Below are positions 56,656 to 64,000 of a stretch of 64,000 nucleotides of DNA, one piece after another. The notes below the pieces were generated by a model. That model searched no databases. It was not told where the DNA came from and worked only from the letters and a program-made list of their open reading frames with translations. How positions within the stretch are numbered: the first letter of the stretch is position 1; each line of letters opens with the position of its first letter. The stretch spans positions 62,001 to 126,000 of the forward strand of contig NZ_CP041617.1 of assembly GCF_014217995.1 (NCBI RefSeq), given 5' to 3'. The position numbers and the translations under genes are program-made. Source of the stretch: Campylobacter vulpis (GTDB lineage Bacteria; Campylobacterota; Campylobacteria; Campylobacterales; Campylobacteraceae).

Positions 56656-57566
56656 TGAGCGAGGAAGAATCTTGCCTCAACTCTTCTATTATCCGCTCTA
56701 CCTTCTTTAGTGTCGTTGCTTGAGCGTGGTCTATCTTGTCCATAGCCTCTTACTTCAATGCGTTTTTTATCTACACCAAATTTCATAAGCTCATTAGCAA
56801 CTCTTTGCGCACGGCGTTCAGAAAGCTTTTGATTATAAGCTCTTGAGCCTGTATTATCTGTGTGTCCCTCTAAAATGGTGTTGTATTTTTCATTTTCTTC
56901 TAGGACCTTAGCGATGTTTTGAATTTTGCTTTCAAAAGCTGGATTTATAGTTGTTTTGTCAAATTCAAAATGCCCCTCTAAACTAATAGTTTTTCCCTCA
57001 AGTGAAGTTTCTTTTGGGGAGCTTTTTTGAGTATTCATTGTTGAGCTATTTTTCGAGCCGCCAAAACCAAAACTTACACCAAATGTAGTAACCCAGTTAT
57101 GATTTGCTTCGTGGAAGTTTATTTGGTCTCTTGTCTCAAGTCTTAAGGCTAAAGAATCTGTAAGTTTATACTTCATACCCGCACCATAATGTCCAAAGCC
57201 ACCACTTTCATTGTCAAATTGCTCGTTAGAAAATCTTTCATAACCTCCACCAGCTAAACCATAAAAGTAAAAGCTTTCACCTACATCAATGCCCTTAATC
57301 GCACTTAAAAATACTTTCGTAAGATTTGTTCTATCAGTGTTAGAATATTTTACATTAGAATAATGCTCCAAGCCAAGCTCAAGCTGGTCAAGCCAAAAAT
57401 CATCAAAATGATAGCCAAGTCTCACACCAGGCGCTGCCCTATCATCAAGGTCTAAATTTCCCTCAAATTTATTAAAACTAAAAGTAGGAGTTAGCTCAAA
57501 TTTGACACTATTATCCGCCGCAAATAAAGCACTTGCTAAACCTAAACATAAAAATATTTTTTTCAT
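56652..57566 (-). CDS. cadF: CadF-like outer-membrane fibronectin-binding protein
   Basis: The start is ATG 57566 behind AAAGG. The 304-residue protein has a signal peptide ([19 protein letters not shown]), an eight-strand OmpA barrel (residues ~17-185) and a C-terminal OmpA peptidoglycan-binding domain ([21 protein letters not shown]). In C. jejuni the fibronectin site is FRLS; the matching place here reads [17 protein letters not shown], so the motif is YKLT. The linker ([19 protein letters not shown]) is short and lacks the cysteine pair of C. jejuni CadF, as I recall it. Identity as CadF is firm; binding behaviour may differ. Confidence 0.92.
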   Translation of the reverse strand: MKKIFLCLGLASALFAADNSVKFELTPTFSFNKFEGNLDLDDRAAPGVRLGYHFDDFWLDQLELGLEHYSNVKYSNTDRTNLTKVFLSAIKGIDVGESFYFYGLAGGGYERFSNEQFDNESGGFGHYGAGMKYKLTDSLALRLETRDQINFHEANHNWVTTFGVSFGFGGSKNSSTMNTQKSSPKETSLEGKTISLEGHFEFDKTTINPAFESKIQNIAKVLEENEKYNTILEGHTDNTGSRAYNQKLSERRAQRVANELMKFGVDKKRIEVRGYGQDRPRSSNDTKEGRADNRRVEARFFLAQ

Positions 57567-57600
57567 AACAAACCTTTCAAAAATGATTTTAAAATCCAAA

Positions 57601-57993
57601 TTAACGCTTAGAAAACTGCGGACTTCTTCTTGCCTTTCTGCGTCCGTATTTCTTACGCTCTACGCTTCTACTATCTCTTGTTAATAAGCCTTGCGGTTTA
57701 AGTAAGGCTCTAAAGTCAGCGTCCATAGCAGCTAAAGCCCTTGAAATCCCGTGTCTTAAAGCTTCAGCTTGTGCGGAGTAGCCTCCCCCTAAAGTCGTTG
57801 CACGTATATCCATAGAAGTTTCTTGTTTTGTTACAAGTAGAGGTTGCACGACTTTAAGTTTTATCGCCTCGTGTCCGCCAAGCCAAGTGTTTAAATCCAC
57901 TCCATTGACGCTGATTTTCCCACTACCTGCCTTAACCCAAACCTTAGCGATAGCGGTTTTTCTTTTACCTGTTGCGTATGTTGCTTTTGCCAT
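57601..57993 (-). CDS. rpsI: 30S ribosomal protein S9
   Basis: The 130-residue protein starts [18 protein letters not shown] and ends [17 protein letters not shown], the basic tail that reaches the P site. [20 protein letters not shown] is the conserved centre. It follows rplM by 2 nt in the standard rplM-rpsI operon. Confidence 0.97.
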   Translation of the reverse strand: MAKATYATGKRKTAIAKVWVKAGSGKISVNGVDLNTWLGGHEAIKLKVVQPLLVTKQETSMDIRATTLGGGYSAQAEALRHGISRALAAMDADFRALLKPQGLLTRDSRSVERKKYGRRKARRSPQFSKR

Positions 57994-57995
57994 AA

Positions 57996-58439
57996 TTATT
58001 TTCCTTCTTTAGCGATTTGTGCGGTGTGAGGATGCTCACTTCCTGCGTAAATTTTAAGTTTTTTAAGCATAGCTCTACCCAAATTTGTTTTAGGAAGCAT
58101 ACCTCTAACGGCTAATTTATAAAGCTTTGCAGGGTTTTTTTCAAGCAAATCTCCAAATTTTTCACTCTTCACACTTCCAAAATAGCCAGAATGCCTATGA
58201 TAAAGCTTATCTTCAGCCTTATTTGCTCCAGTGAAAACAGCTTTTGAAGCATTGATGATGACGACATAATCTCCACAATCAACATTTGGTGTATAACAAG
58301 GCTTATTTTTACCTCTTAAAATAGTCGCCACCTCTGTTAAAAGACGACCGAAACGCTTTCCCTCAGCGTCTAAAACGATCCATTCGCGTTTGACTTCGTT
58401 TGGCTTTGTTATCTTTGTCATTTTCTTACCTTTTGCCAA
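57996..58439 (-). CDS. rplM: 50S ribosomal protein L13
   Basis: The 147-residue protein contains [37 protein letters not shown] and [21 protein letters not shown], all L13 markers. It has its own TATAAT box just upstream, so expression need not depend on the inserted genes behind it. Confidence 0.97.
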   Translation of the reverse strand: MAKGKKMTKITKPNEVKREWIVLDAEGKRFGRLLTEVATILRGKNKPCYTPNVDCGDYVVIINASKAVFTGANKAEDKLYHRHSGYFGSVKSEKFGDLLEKNPAKLYKLAVRGMLPKTNLGRAMLKKLKIYAGSEHPHTAQIAKEGK

Positions 58440-58455
58440 AAATTTTTAAAATGTG

Positions 58456-58461
58456 ATTATA
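58456..58461 (-). promoter_or_regulatory. -10 box of rplM-rpsI
   Basis: The minus strand reads TATAAT 17-22 nt upstream of the rplM ATG, with an AAAGG site between. Confidence 0.6.
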
Positions 58462-58505
58462 GTCATTTTATCTTAATTATTACTTAATTTAAGAATATTT
58501 AAAGC

Positions 58506-59177
58506 TTATTCTTTTCCTAAAATCCAAAAATACATATCCATAATTTTCATATCTGGATAATATATATTTTCGTTATATTTTAATGATATCTTTGGAAATT
58601 CAAAGCTACTTTTACATCTATCTATCAAGTCCATAATTCCTATATAACTATCTTCACAATATTGTATCGGTATCTTATTGTTGTTTATATTATGCTTTTT
58701 TAACCCATTTACAAAAAATCTATCATAAGCAGGGGTGCAGCCAAAAATTCCTAATAAAATTTTTGTGATCAGTGTATTGCTAATTTTATTTTTATTATTT
58801 TTATCTTCTTCATTATTCTCATTTTCTTTATTATTTTTATAGAGTAATAATTTTTCTTCTATAATTTCATTTGCTTTGATTATTTGACTCCAATCATGCT
58901 TATCCCATAAATTAATATCTAATAGCTCTTTTAGCATTGTTTTATATATTTGATAGTCATAATGCAACAAAAAAGAAGAGCCTCTATACATGCCCCAACT
59001 AGCTAAATAAAAAGATAACATCAAAGAAGCATAATCATAATCTACATTTTTCCTATTGATATAAAAATACTCATAGCAATGCTCCCAAGATAAATATCGA
59101 TGATTATTTATTTTTTTTATTTTATTGTGAAAAAATAAAACATTATTACAAAATTGTTGTTTATTTATACTACACAT
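58506..59177 (-). CDS. Uncharacterised accessory protein
   Basis: The 223-residue product has an exceptional codon mix (very rich in Asn, Lys, Ile, Tyr), clearly more AT-rich than its neighbours. Segments that look conserved are LMLSFYLASWGMYRGSSFLL and TLITKILLGIFGCTPAYDRFF, split by a Lys/Glu/Asn-only linker (residues ~118-132). I vaguely know such proteins as conserved hypotheticals in mobile regions, with no known function and no motif I can name. A strong GGAGG ribosome site (59184-59188) stands 6 nt before the ATG, unlike the AAGGA sites elsewhere. It is the last gene of the insertion between rplM and addA. Confidence 0.7.
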   Translation of the reverse strand: MCSINKQQFCNNVLFFHNKIKKINNHRYLSWEHCYEYFYINRKNVDYDYASLMLSFYLASWGMYRGSSFLLHYDYQIYKTMLKELLDINLWDKHDWSQIIKANEIIEEKLLLYKNNKENENNEEDKNNKNKISNTLITKILLGIFGCTPAYDRFFVNGLKKHNINNNKIPIQYCEDSYIGIMDLIDRCKSSFEFPKISLKYNENIYYPDMKIMDMYFWILGKE

Positions 59178-59221
59178 ATATTACCTCCACTTTATCTTTT
59201 AAACATATACCAAGTTCAAGT

Positions 59222-60145
59222 TTAGTTTTCTTTAATTTTTTGGATTAGCACTCTATTAAATTTTTTCTTGCCGTTAATATAGGGTGCGTATTCTTGTTTT
59301 AAAAAAATCTCATAACCATACTCTAAAACTCCATTTAAAATTTGCCTTGTAGAAACAGCAAAGGGTCTATCATAATCATTTGGAATATAGCTATTATCCA
59401 CTAAAAGTGTGCCGCTATCATCATATTGTTGATATACATCAGGGATTTCATTTAAAGGCACAAATTTAAGGCGTTTAATGGCTGGGCGGTCTTTAATGGG
59501 GAAATTTGTGAAAAAATGCCCTGCTGCTTGCACGGGAATGCGTTTAGGATTTAAATACCAATCCACTCTTGTGTAACCCGCCCACGCTTTTTTATCTGCA
59601 AAATAAGGGATAAAAGAGGGGGTGATAAAATTTGTAATATTTGAGATGACGATAAATTTTTTCTTACTTTTTATTAAAATGTCCCAATATTCTATCGCTT
59701 TTGAAAAAGGCGGATTAGTGCAAACGATGTTAGCTTCCTCGTTGAGAATTTTAAGAGAAAGCTCAGAGTCAAAACTCCCCGTATAGTCCTTTGGTGTTTC
59801 TATGATTTCATTTGCTCCTTCTTTAGTAAAAATATAGCCTCTAGCTCCTGTTTTTGTGTTAAACAAATCCACCGCTCCGCCATAATGGGTGCAAATAAGC
59901 TTTTTAAGTTTAAGTCTAGAAAAATTCTTTAAAAAATACAAAGCAAAGGCTGAAGTATCCACATAATCCCGCCTTTCGCCCACCGCATCATCGCAGTTAC
60001 AAAAGACGACTTTATCTTTCCATATCTTAGTGGGATACATAGCAAGTTTGGCTTCTATATCTTCTATACGCGTATAAAACTCATCGTCTTTAATGCGTTT
60101 CGCTCTTTCTATTAATTCTTTTCGTGTAAATCCTCTTTCTTCCAT
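59222..60145 (-). CDS. EcoRI-family adenine-specific DNA methyltransferase
   Basis: The 307-residue protein has KIKDDEFYTRIEDIEAKL-like opening (here AKRIKDDEFYTRIEDIEAKL), DKVVFCNCDDAVGE, CTNPPFSKAIEYWDIL (catalytic NPPF) and ITNFITPSFIPYF. This is the EcoRI_methylase family pattern (N6-adenine). The ATG 60145 has no ribosome site before it (CAGCCCACT). The frame is open upstream for 27 further codons, back to the TGA that ends the GIY-YIG gene, in the same frame. It may therefore be the 3' part of one longer gene. No recognisable partner endonuclease lies nearby, apart from the GIY-YIG protein. Confidence 0.85.
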   Translation of the reverse strand: MEERGFTRKELIERAKRIKDDEFYTRIEDIEAKLAMYPTKIWKDKVVFCNCDDAVGERRDYVDTSAFALYFLKNFSRLKLKKLICTHYGGAVDLFNTKTGARGYIFTKEGANEIIETPKDYTGSFDSELSLKILNEEANIVCTNPPFSKAIEYWDILIKSKKKFIVISNITNFITPSFIPYFADKKAWAGYTRVDWYLNPKRIPVQAAGHFFTNFPIKDRPAIKRLKFVPLNEIPDVYQQYDDSGTLLVDNSYIPNDYDRPFAVSTRQILNGVLEYGYEIFLKQEYAPYINGKKKFNRVLIQKIKEN

Positions 60146-60226
60146 AGTGGGCTGGGTTTTTGCTTTGACAATGCTAGATTTTTTACTCTCTTTAAAAACA
60201 ACTTTTTTAATAAAATAGGGACTTGC

Positions 60227-60508
60227 TCATATGCAATTTACATACATATCAAACAAAGTTGGGTTATAAAAATAAATTTCTCTTTTTTCAAGCTCTCTTA
60301 AATTAAAAAATGTTTTTTTAAAGTCTCGTTCTAAAGCTCTCATATCACTCACTTCAGCAGCGAAAAGATAGCTATACGAATTTTCAGCTGAAATTCCTGT
60401 AATGGAGTTGTATTCTTTTAAGCGGCGATTAAGGTCGTTTGTAATGCCTATTTTGCATTTGCTAGGCTCTAAGCTTCCTTGTGCGATGTAGAGGTATTGC
60501 TTCATCAT
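60227..60508 (-). CDS. GIY-YIG (T5orf172-like) nuclease-fold protein
   Basis: The 93-residue product has YLYIAQGSLEPSKCKIGIT (the YIY/KIG equivalents), RRLKEYNSITG with the conserved Arg, and ALERDFKKTFFNL with the catalytic-type Glu. These are features of the T5orf172/MUG113 branch of GIY-YIG. It starts 7 nt after the addA stop. Its stop TGA is in frame with the methyltransferase, 27 codons before that ATG. It may be a small nuclease working with the methyltransferase, or the N-terminal domain of an interrupted fusion. Confidence 0.75.
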   Translation of the reverse strand: MMKQYLYIAQGSLEPSKCKIGITNDLNRRLKEYNSITGISAENSYSYLFAAEVSDMRALERDFKKTFFNLRELEKREIYFYNPTLFDMYVNCI

Positions 60509-60515
60509 TTTCTCA

Positions 60516-63245
60516 TTAATTTTCTAAAATTTGAATTTCATTTTGGCAATATATCAAAAAAGCTCTTGTGTTTTGCTTATTTAAAATTTCTTCAATGGCT
60601 TGTTTATAAAGTGTGATTTGCTCGGCATTTTTAGCATTAAATTCACCCGTTTTATAATCAATAATCAACGCTTCCTTTTCATCAAAAGCAAGTAAATCAA
60701 GCCTTTTTAGCTCACCATTAAAACTAAGCGACTGCTCTTTTAATAATTTTTTGCCTTGTAAAAGGGCTTGAAAATCTTTATTTTGAAGTAGATTTTCCAC
60801 TTTTTTAAAAAGGGTGTTAAATTCATCTTCGTTTAAGAAATGGCGGAATTTATCCCTTGTTTTTTGCTTGACATTTTCTAAATTTTCTCCCCTTGGAAGT
60901 CTTAAGTTTTGCATACAAAAGTGAAAGGCATTGCCAAAATGAAATTCCTCGCTAAGTTTTATTTTTTCGACATTTTGTAGAGGGATTTTAACAAATTCTT
61001 TAAGGGCGTTTTGCTCTTTTTGTTCCTCGTTTTTAGGAGCTGTTTGCTCATTAAGAGTGCCTATTTCACAACACTCAAGGTCTAAATAGCCCTTGCCGTT
61101 AAAATAGCTTGGATTGTTACCATTAACGCAAAATGGATTTTTTTTAATGACAATAAGACCATTTTTAGCCCTTGTAAGTGCGACATAAAGCTTATTAATA
61201 TCATCATCTTTTTGAGCTTTTTCTATCCTAGCTAAAAAATTTTGATAGGAGGCATCACGCACGGCTTTGTGAAAAGCATTTTTAATCCTTAGCTCCCAAC
61301 CCTTTTGAATGTCGTATTCAAGTAAAATTTGCTCATTATCATTTTGACCCTTTGAAAGTCTATCAAGCACGATAACATAGTCAAATTCAAGCCCCTTAGA
61401 TTTATGCACGGTCATAATGCTAATGCCATAATTTTCCTCACCCATCATCTTTAAAGGACAAGGGCTAAATAAAAGCTCCATAAAATTGCCCTTTTGCTTG
61501 GCATATTCTAAAAACTGAAGCAAGGCTATATCGGCTAGGTTAAGCTTTAAATTTCTAATGAGATAAAGCACATTTTCTTCGGCACTTTTAGCCAAATCAA
61601 GCTGCAATCTTTCAGGCTCAAAGCCTAAAAATTCCCTCATCACTTCTAAATAAAAAGCATCGCCAAAAATGCAGTATTTTGCATATTCTAACACCAAACG
61701 CACGCTAGCCTTATTTTCAAGCAAAATATTACTTTGTGTAAAAGCTGGGATTTTATGCTCTTTTAAATATTCTAAAATTTCATTTGCGTCATTATTTTGC
61801 CAACATAAAATGCAAATTTTCTCATACAAAACACCTTTTTGATGTAAAAAATCAAGCTGTTCTTTTAAAACTTTAAGAAGTTCTTGCTTGGTCTTTTTAG
61901 CGTCTTTTTCCTCACTTTGCACTATGCGAACAAAGCCTTTATTTTGATTTTGCTCTAAAATCTTTTGAGGGATAAAATTTTCAAATTTATTTTTAAATTG
62001 AGTATTGACAAATTCGATTAAATGCCCTAAAGAGCGGTAATTTGTATCAAGGCTTTCTGTTTTAATCTGCGTAAAAGTGTCTCTAAGTAGGTCAAAAAGC
62101 TCTTTTTTGCTATTTCTAAAGCGGTAAATGCTTTGCTTTTTATCCCCGACATAAAAAAAGCTGCGATTTTTTTTCACGCCCTCTCCACTCACAAGCTCGG
62201 CGATAATAGGCTTTAAAATCTCATATTGCACAACGCTAGTGTCTTGAAATTCATCAATTAAAAGATGACTAATACGCCCATCAAGCCTAAAATAAATCAT
62301 ATCCTTTAAATCACTTCGTATAAGGTCTAAAACTCTTCTACTAATATCACTAAAGCTTAAAATATTTTTATTTTTATGTAAATCATTTTTTGCTTTGATA
62401 AAAATCTTTAAAAGCTCCATTAAATTCGCTATTTTAAAGTTCTCTAGCTCTAGGGCATACTGCCTTAGACTTTCTAAAAAACGCTCTCTTTTTGCGGTAA
62501 AATTGACATCTTCTTGGGCTAAATCTCGCAAATATTTTTTTTCCTCAAATTGGTCAATAATAGGACTTTTTAAAAATTCTTTAAGATGTAATTTTTCGCT
62601 TTTAAAATTGCTTTTTAAATTTTTATTATCAAAATTTAAGCAGTATTTTCTCAAATCATCATAGGCATTTTGAAGCTTGGATAAACCTGGTTGATTTGTT
62701 ATATTAAGACTTTTAAAATAAGCGTTTTGATAAAGGCTTTCAAGCTCACTAAAAAAATGCTCTTTTTCATCAATTTTTAAAATATAAGTTGCCAGTTTTT
62801 TAAGCTCCTCTTTAGAAAGCTTTTTTAAAAAAGTCCTTCTTAGATCTTGAGAATTTTCAACGCTTTCAAAATCACTCATCAAGCCTAAATTTAAAGCAAA
62901 GGAGCGTAAAATTTGAGAAAATAAAGCATCAAAGGTATAGATTTTTAGATTTTTTCTTAAAAATTCCTCTTTTTTAGAGTCTCTTAAGCGGATTAACTCC
63001 TCTTTATCCTTAGCTAAAAGTTTGCAAAGCTCCTTTGTTTCGGCTTCTTTTTTGTCAAAAGTTAAAAAATTTTCTATCACTCTTTTTTTCATTTCATTTG
63101 TAGCTTTTTTAGTAAAGGTAATGGCTAAAATTTCATCAATTTTAGCTCCACTTAAAATCAAAGCAACAAAACGCACACTTAAGGCAAAGGTTTTTCCACT
63201 GCCAGCACTTGCCTCTAGGGCTAAAAAAGGCTTAAATTCACTCAT
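60516..63245 (-). CDS. addA: AddA-like helicase-nuclease (RecB-like)
   Basis: The 909-residue protein has the Walker A motif ALEASAGSGKTFALSVR, ITFTKKATNEMKKR (Ia), HLLIDEFQDTSVVQYEIL (II), YVGDKKQSIYRFR (III), DTNYRSLGHLIEFV (IV), IMTVHKSKGLEFDYVI (V) and YVALTRAKNGLIVI (VI). A RecB-like nuclease end follows (FGNAFHFCMQ; RLDLLAFDEKEALIIDYKTG). With AddB it processes double-strand breaks for RecA. It overlaps addB by 4 nt. In C. jejuni rplM follows directly, but here three accessory genes intervene. Confidence 0.93.
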   Translation of the reverse strand: MSEFKPFLALEASAGSGKTFALSVRFVALILSGAKIDEILAITFTKKATNEMKKRVIENFLTFDKKEAETKELCKLLAKDKEELIRLRDSKKEEFLRKNLKIYTFDALFSQILRSFALNLGLMSDFESVENSQDLRRTFLKKLSKEELKKLATYILKIDEKEHFFSELESLYQNAYFKSLNITNQPGLSKLQNAYDDLRKYCLNFDNKNLKSNFKSEKLHLKEFLKSPIIDQFEEKKYLRDLAQEDVNFTAKRERFLESLRQYALELENFKIANLMELLKIFIKAKNDLHKNKNILSFSDISRRVLDLIRSDLKDMIYFRLDGRISHLLIDEFQDTSVVQYEILKPIIAELVSGEGVKKNRSFFYVGDKKQSIYRFRNSKKELFDLLRDTFTQIKTESLDTNYRSLGHLIEFVNTQFKNKFENFIPQKILEQNQNKGFVRIVQSEEKDAKKTKQELLKVLKEQLDFLHQKGVLYEKICILCWQNNDANEILEYLKEHKIPAFTQSNILLENKASVRLVLEYAKYCIFGDAFYLEVMREFLGFEPERLQLDLAKSAEENVLYLIRNLKLNLADIALLQFLEYAKQKGNFMELLFSPCPLKMMGEENYGISIMTVHKSKGLEFDYVIVLDRLSKGQNDNEQILLEYDIQKGWELRIKNAFHKAVRDASYQNFLARIEKAQKDDDINKLYVALTRAKNGLIVIKKNPFCVNGNNPSYFNGKGYLDLECCEIGTLNEQTAPKNEEQKEQNALKEFVKIPLQNVEKIKLSEEFHFGNAFHFCMQNLRLPRGENLENVKQKTRDKFRHFLNEDEFNTLFKKVENLLQNKDFQALLQGKKLLKEQSLSFNGELKRLDLLAFDEKEALIIDYKTGEFNAKNAEQITLYKQAIEEILNKQNTRAFLIYCQNEIQILEN

Positions 63246-64000
63246 TTTAAATCTTTTTCATAAAGTAATTTATACGGACAAAAATCGCTTTTTTCATTTT
63301 CAAAAACAATTTCTTTATCCACCTCTTTTAAAAGCTTTTCAAGCTCCTCTTTAAGAGCTAAAACGCTTTTTGTGTCTTTACCCTCTTTAAGCTCAAAATC
63401 ATTTAAATCATAAAAAGCGGCATCGGCGTTTTCATCATATAAAAGCTTATAAAAAGCGAGTTGGTAGGATTTTTCGGGAATTTTCCCACTTTTATAATCT
63501 AAAATCAGCTCTTTAAAACGCTCATTTGAATCAATGCGGTCAATCTTACCTGTAAGCTCTATCTTTTGACCCTCTAAAATAATGCTTTTATCCACATTAA
63601 GTTCTAAATGCTTAATATGGTAGCCCTGCTTAAAATGCTCCTGTTCCTTTTTTGCAAATTCTTTAAATTTTATCTTTAAAAGTTCTAAATCAAGAGCGTC
63701 AAGTCCCTCTTTTTGCCCCTCTTTTTCAAGCAAGGAAGCAAAAAGCTTTTCATCAAAAAAATCATAATGTTTATAATAAAGCTCCAAAATATAATGGACA
63801 AAAATACCTAAATTTTTAAGCCTCTTTCTATCATTTTGCTCTTTTATGTCCATTTTTAGCTCTCTTGGCTCTTTTAAATGCTTGATATATTTATAAAAAT
63901 AAGTGCGTTTAGACTCTAAAAATAAAGTCAGCCTTGAGTAAGAAAGGGGTGTGGCGAAAAGATTGTGTTTTAATTTGGGCGCTTGAGGCGGCTCTAAGTT
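63242..64000 (-). CDS. addB: AddB-like nuclease subunit, C-terminal part
   Basis: The frame is open from the window edge to the stop at 63242, giving the last ~252 residues of a larger protein. It contains SYSRLTLFLESKRTYFYKYI, GIFVHYILELYY, KIELTGKIDRID and ELILDYKSGKIPEKSYQLAF, the RecB-like nuclease core (His, Asp, Asp-x-Lys). An ATG at 63853 is internal, not the start. Its stop overlaps the addA start (ATGA). The helicase-like N-terminal part lies beyond the window. Confidence 0.88.
   Translation of the reverse strand, partial: NLEPPQAPKLKHNLFATPLSYSRLTLFLESKRTYFYKYIKHLKEPRELKMDIKEQNDRKRLKNLGIFVHYILELYYKHYDFFDEKLFASLLEKEGQKEGLDALDLELLKIKFKEFAKKEQEHFKQGYHIKHLELNVDKSIILEGQKIELTGKIDRIDSNERFKELILDYKSGKIPEKSYQLAFYKLLYDENADAAFYDLNDFELKEGKDTKSVLALKEELEKLLKEVDKEIVFENEKSDFCPYKLLYEKDLK

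Noticed and set aside
60227-60229. The TGA between GIY-YIG and methyltransferase as a selenocysteine codon
   Set aside because: No obvious SECIS-like hairpin follows it, and neither family is known to use selenocysteine. A plain stop or nonsense change is simpler.

Overview
The window is AT-rich, densely packed DNA from a Campylobacter of the thermotolerant group (C. jejuni relatives). Evidence: AAGGA-type ribosome sites, TATAAT-type -10 boxes without clear -35 boxes, sigma-54 hook-gene promoters, a cadF gene, the desulforubrerythrin rrc, a carboxynorspermidine-type dehydrogenase, poly-G phase-variation tracts and a tRNA-Sec gene. Many local gene orders match what I remember of C. jejuni NCTC 11168, but the blocks are shuffled and proteins such as CadF differ clearly. 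A C. upsaliensis/C. helveticus-like species is plausible, but the window alone cannot settle it.

Layout. 1-2.0 kb: a decayed operon (unidentified gene, ATP-grasp ligase, MFS transporter) lies where obgE usually follows rpmA. 2.0-12.7 kb: rplU-rpmA, a five-gene outer-membrane lipoprotein cluster (LpoB/CsgG type), dcuA-aspA (aspartate to fumarate and C4-dicarboxylate exchange), ung and an Na+/H+ antiporter-family permease. 12.8-15.4 kb: an intact-looking two-gene restriction-modification pair, then fragments of a radical SAM gene, a type III mod gene and a second copy of the restriction gene. 15.4-20.6 kb: CorC-type protein, dapD, an amino-acid permease, pcm and a gamma carbonic anhydrase-like protein. 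20.6-24.0 kb: a poly-G-controlled autotransporter and four tRNA genes. 24.0-28.2 kb: mutY and its divergent neighbour, a frameshifted radical SAM gene, a scar holding pieces of the methyltransferase gene and of the corC-type gene, mntP and xth.

28.3-42.3 kb: eptC-dgkA-HTH, a canB/MscS/FAH operon, a BI-1 protein, secG-frr-pyrE-RDD-nrdB-pncB, an SbmA/BacA transporter, carboxynorspermidine dehydrogenase, a DUF1796 gene with a G12 tract, and tRNA-Sec. 42.3-48.1 kb: purA, fliJ-like, motE-like, DUF507, carA, a UreH/TauE-like membrane protein, rnhB and rrc. 48.2-53.0 kb: hook operon flgE-flgD-fliK-Cj0040-like with two sigma-54 promoters. 53.1-58.4 kb: typA, two small envelope proteins, a HAD phosphatase, cadF, rpsI and rplM. 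58.5-60.5 kb: an accessory insertion between rplM and addA (orphan protein, EcoRI-family methyltransferase, GIY-YIG protein). 60.5-64.0 kb: addA and the 3' part of addB.

The most notable signals are three. (1) Inverted duplicated segments at about 14.2-14.5/15.39 kb and 26.5-26.9 kb look like the two breakpoints of an approximately 11.5-kb inversion tied to the restriction-modification locus. (2) The module between rplM and addA contains a GIY-YIG protein and an EcoRI-family methyltransferase in one frame, separated by a single TGA, plus a protein I cannot assign. (3) Two long G tracts control surface or accessory genes. I did not find a clearly new complete system. The rplM-addA module is the best candidate.
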